A stretch of DNA of 64,000 bases from Nocardioides oleivorans (GTDB taxonomy: Bacteria > Actinomycetota > Actinomycetes > Propionibacteriales > Nocardioidaceae), in the NCBI RefSeq assembly GCF_004137255.1, contig NZ_SDWT01000002.1, positions 496,001 through 560,000 of the forward strand, given 5' to 3'. The position numbers and the translations under genes are program-made. Of the stretch, positions 56,326 through 63,759 are shown one piece after another (position 1 is the first letter of the stretch; each line of letters starts with the position of its first letter). Below the pieces are notes generated by a model, which was given only the letters and a program-made list of their open reading frames with translations, did not search any database and was not told where the DNA came from.

Positions 56326-56619
56326 ATGACGCGCCAGGTCGTCACGCGTGCCCGGCCCGCGGACGTCGTCGTCGAGGTGTCGATCTTCGCTCGCGTCAAG
56401 GCTGCGCTGGTCGATGCCGGGCTGTCTCGCGCGGCCGGGCCGCAGGCGACCATCACGCTGGGTGAGCTCTTCGCGAAGTATCTCGAAAACGGCCGAAGCC
56501 CGTGCGCGGGTCGATTCTGGCGCAGGGCGACCCGCAACCAGATCGAGGTCCGGCTCGAGCGGACGGCCGCGCGTGTAGGCGGGTTCTGGCCCCTCAGGTG
56601 TTGGTGCGAGGGATGTTGA
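56326..56619 (+). CDS. Hypothetical short protein, doubtful or decayed
   Basis: 97 residues from ATG 56326 (ATG 56302 is also in frame). The first 60 codons show normal GC-rich third positions (VVVEVSIFARVKAALVDAG), but from about 56490 on codon choice degrades (GAA, AAC, CGA, AGC) and the end overlaps 26 bases of the regulator gene on the other strand. It could be a real gene with a damaged tail. No family recognised. Confidence 0.35.
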   Translation: MTRQVVTRARPADVVVEVSIFARVKAALVDAGLSRAAGPQATITLGELFAKYLENGRSPCAGRFWRRATRNQIEVRLERTAARVGGFWPLRCWCEGC

Positions 56620-58114
56620 TGTCGTACTGCGCGATCTTGCGGTAGACGGTGGCGCGGCTCATGCCGAGCTCGTCGCCGGCGTCCTTCATCGAGATGCCGG
56701 GACGGGTGAGGACGCGGACGATCTCGTCGCGCTCGAAGGTCTCGATGCGGGTGAGGCGTCGCGAGATGCCGGAGAGGACGTCGGCGGGCAGGTGTCGTAC
56801 GTCGATGGTGTCGCTGCGCCGGGCGGCCTGCGCGACGACCTCGACGAGCTGGCGGGCGTTGCCCGGCCAGCCGCAGTCACGCAGCGCGGACTCGGCGGCG
56901 TGGGTGAAGGTGACCTCGCGCCCCCGCGCCCGACGTGCGGCGAGGCGGGCGAGTGGGATCACGTCATCGGACCGCTCACGCAGCGGCGGGACGGAGACGA
57001 TGGTGTCGACGAGGGGTGCGAGAGCAGGCGGCAGGGCGTCGAACCGGCTCGCCGTCATCGCGAACGGGACGTGGTCGCCCGCGTGGGCTCGGACCCGGGC
57101 CTGGACGACCAGGTCGCGCACGTGCTCGGCCACCCACTCGGGCAGGAGGTCGACGTCGCGGACGAGGATGCCAGTGTCGGGCTTGCCGAGCTCGGGGGTC
57201 CACAAGCCCAGCCACGCCTCGCAGTCCTGCGTCGGGGGCGGCGACGCGGCGAGGATGCGCTCGCGCGGGAACTGCTGGCGCAGCGCCTGGGCGAGGAGCG
57301 TGGCCCGACCCGAGCCTTCCTCGCCGACTGCCAGCACGATGCGTTCGTCGCGGATCGCCGCACCCGCACGGGCGAGCACCTCGGACCAGGCAGGCCCGAG
57401 ATCGGTGGCGCTGCCCGCACCGGGCTCGAGACGAGGAGTCTCCACGCGGAACACCTCGCCCCGCTGTGCCGCCCGAGGCTTCTGACCGCGCGAGCGGGCC
57501 AGCATCATCGCGGACGTGTTGCTGGCTGCCGACTGGGCGAGCGCGAGCAGGAGGTCGCTGGACTGGCTGGACCAGGTCGTCAGGTTGACGCACCCCTCGA
57601 GGTGGCCGCTGAGCGGGTCGAGGACCGGCACGGCGGCGCAGGTGTAGGTGCAGAGGCTCAGTGCGTAGTGCTCGTCGGCCCGTACGACGGTGGGGGCGCG
57701 GTCGGCGATGGCGAGGCCGAGGCCGTTGGTGCCGACGGTGCGCTCCGCGTACGCGAACCCGGGCGCGAGGTGCACCGCGTCGAGCGCGCGGAGGAGCGAG
57801 GTGTCACCGCTCATGCGGTTGAGGACGAGGCCGTCGGCGTCGGTCAGCATGAGGGAGACGGGCTCGTTGATGAGGGTCCGGTGGAGGCCCTCGAGCACCT
57901 CGCGGCCGCACTCGAAGAACAGCGACTCGTCGTTGAGGGTCCCGGTGAAGCTCGGCTCGATGGACTCCAAGGAGACGCCGTAGTCCTCGCTCCGCTGCCA
58001 CGAGGCGACGAGCCGGTCGGAGACGGGAGCACCGACCAGGTCGGGGCCACCGACAAGTGAGCGCTGCAGCTCGCGATGGCGCCGCGCGCGCTCGGGAAGG
58101 GCGTCGTCGGTCAC
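56594..58114 (-). CDS. AcoR/MimR-like GAF-AAA-Fis regulator with degenerate ATPase
   Basis: 506 residues, GTG start with GGGAGG 9 bases upstream. GAF sensor region (about 70-215), AAA+ remnant (about 240-420) and Fis-type HTH (SMKDAGDELGMSRATVYRKI, C-terminus). In place of the Walker A lysine it has Arg (GEEGSGRAT), and no GAFTGA loop that contacts sigma-54 can be found. So it probably acts as an ordinary activator with a sigma-70-type polymerase. Divergent from the amidohydrolase operon; the double palindrome at 58178-58220 is its probable site. MimR of mycobacteria, activator of mimABCD, is the closest named relative I can propose. Confidence 0.85.
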   Translation of the reverse strand: MTDDALPERARRHRELQRSLVGGPDLVGAPVSDRLVASWQRSEDYGVSLESIEPSFTGTLNDESLFFECGREVLEGLHRTLINEPVSLMLTDADGLVLNRMSGDTSLLRALDAVHLAPGFAYAERTVGTNGLGLAIADRAPTVVRADEHYALSLCTYTCAAVPVLDPLSGHLEGCVNLTTWSSQSSDLLLALAQSAASNTSAMMLARSRGQKPRAAQRGEVFRVETPRLEPGAGSATDLGPAWSEVLARAGAAIRDERIVLAVGEEGSGRATLLAQALRQQFPRERILAASPPPTQDCEAWLGLWTPELGKPDTGILVRDVDLLPEWVAEHVRDLVVQARVRAHAGDHVPFAMTASRFDALPPALAPLVDTIVSVPPLRERSDDVIPLARLAARRARGREVTFTHAAESALRDCGWPGNARQLVEVVAQAARRSDTIDVRHLPADVLSGISRRLTRIETFERDEIVRVLTRPGISMKDAGDELGMSRATVYRKIAQYDINIPRTNT

Positions 58115-58177
58115 GGTCCACCCACCTCCCTGATGTGAGCGACGTTACATCGGCCGCGCGGCGACGACGGTCGCGTC

Positions 58178-58220
58178 GCGTCTCAAATTGAGACGCCCCT
58201 GGATCTCACATTGAGACGCC
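58178..58220. promoter_or_regulatory. Two tandem operator copies for the AcoR-like regulator
   Basis: A perfect 19-base palindrome (GCGTCTCAA-A-TTGAGACGC, 58178-58196) and a second copy with TCTCACATTGAGACGCC at 58204-58220. The shared core is TCTCAMATTGAGACGCC, with a repeat period of 23 bases, about two helical turns. Centres are about 76 and 51 bases upstream of the start predicted from TAGCGT at 58251. Typical activator geometry; the binder is inferred. Confidence 0.75.
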
Positions 58221-58250
58221 GGGGCAGGTCCGGGCGGCGCCCGGCGCGCC

Positions 58251-58256
58251 TAGCGT
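58251..58256 (+). promoter_or_regulatory. -10 element of the amidohydrolase operon
   Basis: TAGCGT, start expected near 58263, leader of about 52 bases. The -35 is poor, in line with need of an activator. Confidence 0.4.
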
Positions 58257-58314
58257 CCGAACGCATCGAGTGACCGACGTCACGCGACATCACCCAGATC
58301 GACGGAGGACGCAC

Positions 58315-59358
58315 ATGTACACCAAGGACGGCGAGAACTACTTCATCGTCGACGCCCACATCGCCCTGTGGGACGCCCGCCCGGAGAACATCAAGAACCT
58401 CCAGGGCAAGCAGTTCATCGACTGCTTCTACGACTACCACGCGAACCTGTCGCCGGAGTCGGAGAAGTGGTCCTACGAGGAGTACCTCTACCAGGGCGGC
58501 GAGCGCCTGATGAAGGACCTGTTCACCGATGGGTACGTCGACCACGCGATCTTCCAGCCCGCCCACCTCGGCGAGTTCTACAACAACGGGTTCGGCCAGA
58601 CCGAGGAGGCGTTCGCGCTCACCCAGGCCAACCCGGACAAGCTGACGTACAACCACAACTTCGACCCCCGCAACGGCGAGGCCGGCCTCGACCAGCTGCG
58701 CGCCGATGCGGAGCGGTTCGGGCTCAAGGGCGTGAAGCTCTACACCGCCGAGTGGCACGGCGACTCGCGCGGCTGGAAGCTCGACGACCCGATGGCCTAC
58801 CGGTACTTCGAGCTGTGCCGCGAGCTGGGCATCAAGAACATCCACATCCACAAGGGCCCCACCATCCGCCCACTCGACCGCGACGCGTTCGACGTCGCCG
58901 ACGTCGACCACGTGGCCACGGACTTCACCGACCTCAACTTCGTCATCGAGCACGTCGGACTTCCCCGGCTCGAGGACTTCTGCTGGATCGCCACCCAGGA
59001 GCCCAACGTTCACGGTGGCCTCGCCGTCGCGATGCCCTTCATCCACACGCGGCCGCGCTACTTCGCGCAGATCATGGGCGAGCTCATGTACTGGATCGGT
59101 GAGGACCGGATCCAGTTCTCCTCCGACTACGCGCTGTGGACGCCGAGGTGGCTGATCGAGCAGTTCGTCGACTTCCAGATCCCCGACGACATGACCGAGT
59201 ACGCGCCCCTCACCACCGAGGCCAAGAAGAAGGTCCTCGGCCTCAACGCCGCCAAGATGTACGACATCGAGGTGCCGGCCGAGCTGCGGCTGCCCGATGC
59301 CGACGAGCCCGAGACCGGGCCCCGGCAGCCTGAGGCCGCCGACCTGGCGACGGTGTGA
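58315..59358 (+). CDS. Amidohydrolase of the mim/prm monooxygenase-cluster type
   Basis: 347 residues, ATG with CGGAGG 6 bases upstream. Amidohydrolase_2 fold: DAHIALWD at residues 13-20, IHIHKGPTIRP near 180, HVGLPRLEDF near 220, and GEDRIQFSSDYALW near 260. The usual N-terminal metal pair HxH reads H15-I-A17, so one ligand is missing. In mycobacterial mimABCD loci a gene of this kind follows the monooxygenase and may help its maturation. First gene of the operon. Confidence 0.85.
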   Translation: MYTKDGENYFIVDAHIALWDARPENIKNLQGKQFIDCFYDYHANLSPESEKWSYEEYLYQGGERLMKDLFTDGYVDHAIFQPAHLGEFYNNGFGQTEEAFALTQANPDKLTYNHNFDPRNGEAGLDQLRADAERFGLKGVKLYTAEWHGDSRGWKLDDPMAYRYFELCRELGIKNIHIHKGPTIRPLDRDAFDVADVDHVATDFTDLNFVIEHVGLPRLEDFCWIATQEPNVHGGLAVAMPFIHTRPRYFAQIMGELMYWIGEDRIQFSSDYALWTPRWLIEQFVDFQIPDDMTEYAPLTTEAKKKVLGLNAAKMYDIEVPAELRLPDADEPETGPRQPEAADLATV

Positions 59359-59360
59359 CG

Positions 59361-60197
59361 ATGTCACTCACTCCGACCATGACCGCCACCCGCCACACGC
59401 ACGTCGAGGCAGTGCGCGAGGCTCTCGACGCCGTGTTCGACCCGGAGCTCGACGAGCCCATCACCGACCTCGGGTTCGTCCGGTCGGTGACGGTCGACGA
59501 GGCCGGGAGCGTGGAGGTGCACCTGCGCCTCCCGACGTCGTTCTGCTCACCCAACTTCGCCTACCTGATGGCCTCCGACAGCAAGGACGTCCTCACCAGG
59601 CTGGACTGGAGCCGCAGCGTGACGGTCTGGCTCGATGACCACCACGACTCCGACATCATCAACCACGGGCTCGCCACGGACGCCGGCTACAAGGGCACCT
59701 TCCGTCACGAGGCGGATAACAACCTCGACGAGCTACGTCACACCTTCCAGGTCAAGGCGCACACCGCTGCCATGGAGCGGTGTCTGACGGCGCTGCTGAG
59801 GTCGAACGACGACCTGGCCGAGTCGGCCCTCGGCGACGTCGTCCTGGGTGACCTCCCCGAGGGGCCCGAGAAGGAGTCGCTTCTGCGCAGGCGGACGACA
59901 TTGCGGCTCGGGAACCACCCGTCGGCGCGGGTCATGGTCGACGAGCACGGCGTCGGCTACGAGCCCGACCAGGTCCCCATGGCACTTCGGCGGGCGAGGT
60001 CGACGCGGATCTCGATCGACGGCAACGCGCACTTCTGCCGCGGCCTGCTCCGCACCCGCTACCCGGACTCCCGCGAGGACCAGACCCGTCGAGTCGACGG
60101 CGAGGAGCCTGCTGACGAGCAGTACGCCGGCTACGACGCCACCTTCATTCCCCTCACCACCCTGACCACCCACTCCGGCAAGGAGCACTCCCGATGA
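59361..60197 (+). CDS. DUF59 (MIP18/PaaD-like) iron-sulfur or metal-centre assembly protein
   Basis: 278 residues from ATG 59361 (GTG 59355 overlaps the upstream stop and is an alternative). N-terminal DUF59: VREALDAVFDPELDEPITDLGFV, about 12-90. The long C-terminal part (KAHTAAMERCLTALL, ISIDGNAHFCRGLLRTRYP) is not in short DUF59 proteins but is known from the mim/prm cluster type. Likely delivers or repairs a metal centre in a partner enzyme. Its stop overlaps the next start (ATGA). Confidence 0.85.
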   Translation: MSLTPTMTATRHTHVEAVREALDAVFDPELDEPITDLGFVRSVTVDEAGSVEVHLRLPTSFCSPNFAYLMASDSKDVLTRLDWSRSVTVWLDDHHDSDIINHGLATDAGYKGTFRHEADNNLDELRHTFQVKAHTAAMERCLTALLRSNDDLAESALGDVVLGDLPEGPEKESLLRRRTTLRLGNHPSARVMVDEHGVGYEPDQVPMALRRARSTRISIDGNAHFCRGLLRTRYPDSREDQTRRVDGEEPADEQYAGYDATFIPLTTLTTHSGKEHSR

Positions 60198-61228
60198 GCA
60201 AGATGCGAGCCGTACAGGTCGTCGGCTACCACCAGGACCTCGAGATGACCGAGGTCGACGTCCCCGAGGCCACCGGCCCCTTCGACGTCATCGTGCGGAT
60301 CGGCGGCGCCGGCGTGTGCCGCACCGACCTCCACATCCTCGAAGGCCAGTGGGAGGAGAAGTCCGGCGTCACGCTGCCGTACACGATCGGCCACGAGAAC
60401 GCCGGCTGGGTGCACGCCATCGGATCCGCAGTCACCAACGTCCGCGAGGGCGACAAGGTCATCGTCCACCCACTCATCACGTGTGGCCTGTGCCGTGCGT
60501 GCCGCACCGGAGACGACGTCCACTGCGAGAACAACCAGTTCCCCGGCATCGACACCAACGGTGGGTACGCCGAGTACCTCAGGACCTCGGCCCGCAGCGT
60601 CGTACCCATCGACGACTCCCTCGAGCCCGCCGACGTCGCCGCACTCGCCGACGCCGGCCTCACTGCGTACCACGCGGCCGCCAAGGCGGCGAAGCGGCTG
60701 ACCCCGCGCGACACGTGCGTCGTCATCGGTGCCGGCGGTCTCGGCCACATCGGCATCCAGGTGATGAAGGCGCTCTCGCCGGCGCAGCTGGTCGTCGTCG
60801 ACCGCAACCCGGAGGCGCTCAAGCTCGCGCTCGACCTCGGAGCCGACCACGGGGTCGTGGCCGAGGGCCGGCAGGTCGAGGAGGTCCTCGACATCACCGG
60901 TGGCTCCGGCGCCGAGGCGGTGCTCGACTTCGTCGGCGAGGGCGGCTCCACCAGCCAGGGCCTCGCGATGACCCGCCAGGCCGGCGACTACCACGTCGTC
61001 GGCTACGGCGAGAACGTCGACGTCCCCACGATCGACCTCATCTCCGCGGAGAAGAACATCATCGGCAACCTCGTCGGGTCCTACAACGACCTGTGCGACC
61101 TCATGTCCCTCGCCGCCCGCGGCTCGGTCACCCTGCACACGCAGAAGTACGCCCTGGACGACTTCCAGACGGCGATCTCGGACCTCGACGCCGGCCGCGT
61201 GCGCGGCCGCGCCATCCTCACCCCCTGA
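60194..61228 (+). CDS. Zinc-dependent NAD(P) alcohol dehydrogenase
   Basis: 344 residues, MDR family. Catalytic zinc: GVCRTDLH and GHENAGWV; structural zinc: CGLCRACRTGDDVHC; Rossmann GAGGLGHIG. In propane-oxidation loci an ADH of this kind turns propan-2-ol to acetone. Here it follows DUF59 in a coupled arrangement. Substrate range in this operon is unknown. Confidence 0.92.
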   Translation: MSKMRAVQVVGYHQDLEMTEVDVPEATGPFDVIVRIGGAGVCRTDLHILEGQWEEKSGVTLPYTIGHENAGWVHAIGSAVTNVREGDKVIVHPLITCGLCRACRTGDDVHCENNQFPGIDTNGGYAEYLRTSARSVVPIDDSLEPADVAALADAGLTAYHAAAKAAKRLTPRDTCVVIGAGGLGHIGIQVMKALSPAQLVVVDRNPEALKLALDLGADHGVVAEGRQVEEVLDITGGSGAEAVLDFVGEGGSTSQGLAMTRQAGDYHVVGYGENVDVPTIDLISAEKNIIGNLVGSYNDLCDLMSLAARGSVTLHTQKYALDDFQTAISDLDAGRVRGRAILTP

Positions 61229-61242
61229 GAAGGAGCACGACC

Positions 61243-61743
61243 ATGAGCGGAATCAAGGCCCTGCTGGGCATCGGCATCTCCGTCGGCGTGCTCGCCGGCA
61301 TCTGGACCTACGCGAGCGTGGAACTCACCCTCATCACCTGGATCGCATTCGTCGCATGGGCCTGCTTCTTCGCCGCCGGCGGCGGCACCACCGGACTCGC
61401 CAAGGGCCTCGCCGCCAACGTGGCCGGCGTGTTCTGGGGCTGGGTGATCAGCCAGGGGCTGGAGACCGTCAGCGCCTCCACCCTCGCGCTCGCCGTGATG
61501 GTGACGATCGTCGGGTTCATCCTGTGCATCGAGGCCGCGCTGCCGCTGCTGTCGTTCATCCCCGGCGGGTTCGCCGGCACGGCCGTGTTCTTCGGGTCCG
61601 GTTTCGACCTCAGCGGCGCGCTCACCGCGATCGTGGCCGGCGCCGTGCTCGGCATCATCTCGGAGAAGCTCGGGGCGATGATCCAGTCGGCCGTCGACGG
61701 CGCGCCCCAACCGGCGCCCACACAGGACGCCCGCACCGCCTGA
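61243..61743 (+). CDS. DUF1097 membrane protein
   Basis: 166 residues, about five TM helices, starting MSGIKALLGIGISVGVLAGIW and with GGGTTGLAKGLAANVAGVFW. AGGAG 9 bases before the ATG. DUF1097 (YcdZ type) is a putative small transporter or channel. It stands where GroEL is found in mim clusters. Its stop lies in the first copy of a 14-base tandem repeat. Confidence 0.85.
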   Translation: MSGIKALLGIGISVGVLAGIWTYASVELTLITWIAFVAWACFFAAGGGTTGLAKGLAANVAGVFWGWVISQGLETVSASTLALAVMVTIVGFILCIEAALPLLSFIPGGFAGTAVFFGSGFDLSGALTAIVAGAVLGIISEKLGAMIQSAVDGAPQPAPTQDARTA

Positions 61744-61778
61744 CCAGACCCGCCTGACCAGACCCGCCTGAACGGGCC
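61737..61778. repeat. Three 14-base tandem copies across the DUF1097 stop
   Basis: CGCCTGACCAGACC at 61737-61750 and 61751-61764, then a variant CGCCTGAACGGGCC at 61765-61778. Each copy has a TGA, so the period of 14 puts stops in all three frames. Confidence 0.85.
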
Positions 61779-61831
61779 CCCTGAACACCCCGGTGAGGAC
61801 TGGGGCCACCTGACTCGACCCAGGAGAACCC

Positions 61832-62155
61832 TTGATCTTCATCACCGCCAAGTTCGCCATCAAGCCCGAGCACGCCGATGCCTGGCCGGAGATCTCCCGG
61901 GCATTCACCGAGGCAACTCGGGCCGAGGACGGCTGCCTCTGGTACGACTGGTCGCGCAGCCTCGACGACCCCAACGAGTACGTCCTGGTCGAGGCGTTCC
62001 GCGACGGCGACGCCGGTGGAGTGCACGTCAACAGCGACCACTTCAAGGCCGCGCAAGCTGAACTGCCGCCCTACCTCACCTCCACGCCGAAGATCATCAG
62101 CCAGAGCGTCGACCAGGACGACTGGTCCGAGCTCGGCGAGCTCGCCGTCGACTGA
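61832..62155 (+). CDS. ABM-fold putative quinol monooxygenase
   Basis: 107 residues, TTG start with AGGAG 7 bases upstream. MIFITAKFAIKPEHADAWPE and CLWYDWSRSLDDPNEYVLVE ... FKAAQAELPPYL are typical of the YgiN/antibiotic biosynthesis monooxygenase family, a ferredoxin-like dimer. Last gene of the operon; could oxidise a quinol or handle a small reactive product. Any link to the ADH is by position only. Confidence 0.85.
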   Translation: MIFITAKFAIKPEHADAWPEISRAFTEATRAEDGCLWYDWSRSLDDPNEYVLVEAFRDGDAGGVHVNSDHFKAAQAELPPYLTSTPKIISQSVDQDDWSELGELAVD

Positions 62156-62189
62156 CCCGTGGCACTGGGGTGGCCGGGCCCCGAGACCT

Positions 62190-62440
62190 CGGCGGCACCA
62201 TCGAGGACGGGAGCTCGAGGTATTGCCGGGCCACCCAGATCAAGTCCGGCTGGGCGAGCTGAGTAGCGATGTCGCCACCGCATAAGAGGTCGAGAGTCAC
62301 CCCGTGTGTCTCCCGAGCGAACGTCTGCAATTCGTGGGTGTGTCCCTCAGAGATGGGTTTGCCGTGTGCGGGGGTCGGCTGATCGCGACGACGTCAGCCG
62401 GACCGACGGGCGCTCCGACGATCCTGACCGTCGGCTACGC
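62190..62440 (-). pseudogene. Decayed fragment of a larger protein
   Basis: Frame from 62393 down reads PAHGKPISEGHTHELQTF, then ARETHGVTLDLLCGGDIATQ, then LAQPDLIWVARQYLELPS. A second frame upstream adds DVVAISRP, with the shift likely at the G-run 62370-62374. No start is seen and a TGA lies at 62394-62396. Codons include TTA and ACT, rare elsewhere in the window. The block (xLDLLxGxDIAxxLAxPDLxWVAxxYLxLP) resembles the N-terminal part of large accessory NTPase-type proteins as I remember them. Probably the leftover of a mobile or defence gene. The rest of 62156-62523 shows nothing else. Confidence 0.5.
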
Positions 62441-62523
62441 GAACGGGAGTCAGCGACTGCGGCCCTTGCCGCCGTTGTTCGAGCCAGGCCCGTGACCGCC
62501 GACGTGCCTGACCTGCGAAGACG

Positions 62524-63150
62524 TCAGAGACGCTCGCCTGCCTCGACCCGGGCCTCGACGGTGTTGCCGGCAGGCGCGAGCGGGCAGCGCCACCTGTCGT
62601 CGTAGCGGCACGACGGGTGGAAGGCGAAGTTGAGGTCCAGCACGACATGCCGGTCGTCGCCGCCGAGCCAGGCCCCCTTGGCCGTGTCGAGCAGGTAGCG
62701 ACCCGCGCCGTAGCTGCCGTCGCCGGCCGTGCCGTCGCGCATCGGCACGAAGATCCCGCCGCCGTACTGGTGCAGCCACCACACGTCGAGGCTGCCGCCG
62801 ACCGGCTCGGGCAGCCGCAGGACGCCGACCCTGCGCATCGTGACCGAGCCGTCGTCGCCTCCGTCGACGTCACGCTCGTCCGGGTCGGCCGGCTCGATCT
62901 CGAGGGTGAAGCGCAGCGCCGGGTCGTACGGCCAGTAGTCCACGCCGCGCTCCCGCAGGTCGGGGTGGTCGGCGATCGGGCTCTGGGGGTGCGTGGCGAA
63001 GAGGTCGGCCCGTCCCTCTCGCCAGAGGCGGTGTCCCTCCGCGGGATCGTCGTGGGCGCGCACGGCCTCGTGCAGCGACGAGACACGGGCGCGCCAGTCG
63101 ACGAGGGTCAGGGCAGACGAGGTCGTGGGCACCAGCCCAGTGTCGCGCAC
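62524..63150 (-). CDS. DUF1684 protein
   Basis: 208 residues. Opens with VDWRARVSSLHEAVRAH and has PQSPIADHP, GAGRYLLD and the C-terminal LDLNFAFHPSCRYDDRWRCP, all marks of DUF1684 (function unknown; some members bind divalent metals through this region, not shown here). GTG 63150 or a GTG at 63132 may start it. Confidence 0.85.
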   Translation of the reverse strand: MRDTGLVPTTSSALTLVDWRARVSSLHEAVRAHDDPAEGHRLWREGRADLFATHPQSPIADHPDLRERGVDYWPYDPALRFTLEIEPADPDERDVDGGDDGSVTMRRVGVLRLPEPVGGSLDVWWLHQYGGGIFVPMRDGTAGDGSYGAGRYLLDTAKGAWLGGDDRHVVLDLNFAFHPSCRYDDRWRCPLAPAGNTVEARVEAGERL

Positions 63151-63175
63151 CGGCTCGCGGGCGGCGGCGACGTCG

Positions 63176-63475
63176 TCATCCCGGAGGGAGGGGAGGTCCG
63201 TCCAGGTGTCGCTCGCGCAGCTCGTCCAGCAGGTGCGGACGCGTGATGACGAGGGCCAGCCGACGGGTCGCCTCGAGGTCCGTGGCGAGGTCGCGCGACG
63301 AGTGCTCCCAGGCGCGGACCAGCTCGCGGTCGGTCAGCCTGGAGAGCCCGGCCCCTACTCTCGCGCTCCCGGCTCGCCCCGGGCGCCTCCTGGTCCGCGC
63401 CGTGCCGCGGAGCCGTCCGAGCGCTCGGGCCCCCGAGCCGATCACGCGCGCCGTCATCGCCCGGATCCCTGCCAT
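63176..63475 (-). CDS. Small orphan protein, possible partner of DUF1684
   Basis: 99 residues. ATG 63475 is preceded by a strong AGGAGG 7 bases upstream, so it is a real gene; the frame is open further but no second site is seen. Very basic N-terminus (MAGIRAMTARVIGSGARAL) and an acidic helical second half (SRLTDRELVRAWEHSSRDL, RPHLLDELRERH). It starts 25 bases upstream of the DUF1684 gene on the same strand. Family unknown. Confidence 0.6.
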   Translation of the reverse strand: MAGIRAMTARVIGSGARALGRLRGTARTRRRPGRAGSARVGAGLSRLTDRELVRAWEHSSRDLATDLEATRRLALVITRPHLLDELRERHLDGPPLPPG

Positions 63476-63617
63476 GGTGCGCCTCCTGCCCCCGCCGTGG
63501 ACCTCGGGGTACCCCGCGCGGCCGTGCCGAGTCGTGGATCCGACGGGTGCACCGCGCACCACGGGGTACTCCGGCGCGTGGCCACGGCCGGCTGACGCGG
63601 GGTTCGGCCCACGTTCA

Positions 63618-63666
63618 TAGGCCCGGGCGAGCAGTCCGGCCCCCCGGGATGCCCGGCCCGGGCCTA
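63618..63666. repeat. 11-base inverted repeat in a divergent intergenic region
   Basis: TAGGCCCGGGC (63618-63628) and GCCCGGGCCTA (63656-63666) are perfect; CCGGG/CCCGG pairs again inside. It lies in the 284 bases between the small orphan gene and the molybdenum oxidoreductase, which hold no other gene that I can see. Confidence 0.5.
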
Positions 63667-63759
63667 CCACTGCGTTCGGTGCCGCGGCGCCTACAGATTG
63701 GACGGCCTGCGGCCGGCACCACCCGCGACGTAGCGTGTTTCGTGTGGAGGTGACCGACG

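Noticed and set aside
62304..62495. 63-codon plus-strand frame
   Set aside because: Antisense to the decayed fragment, no ribosome site, no protein-like pattern.
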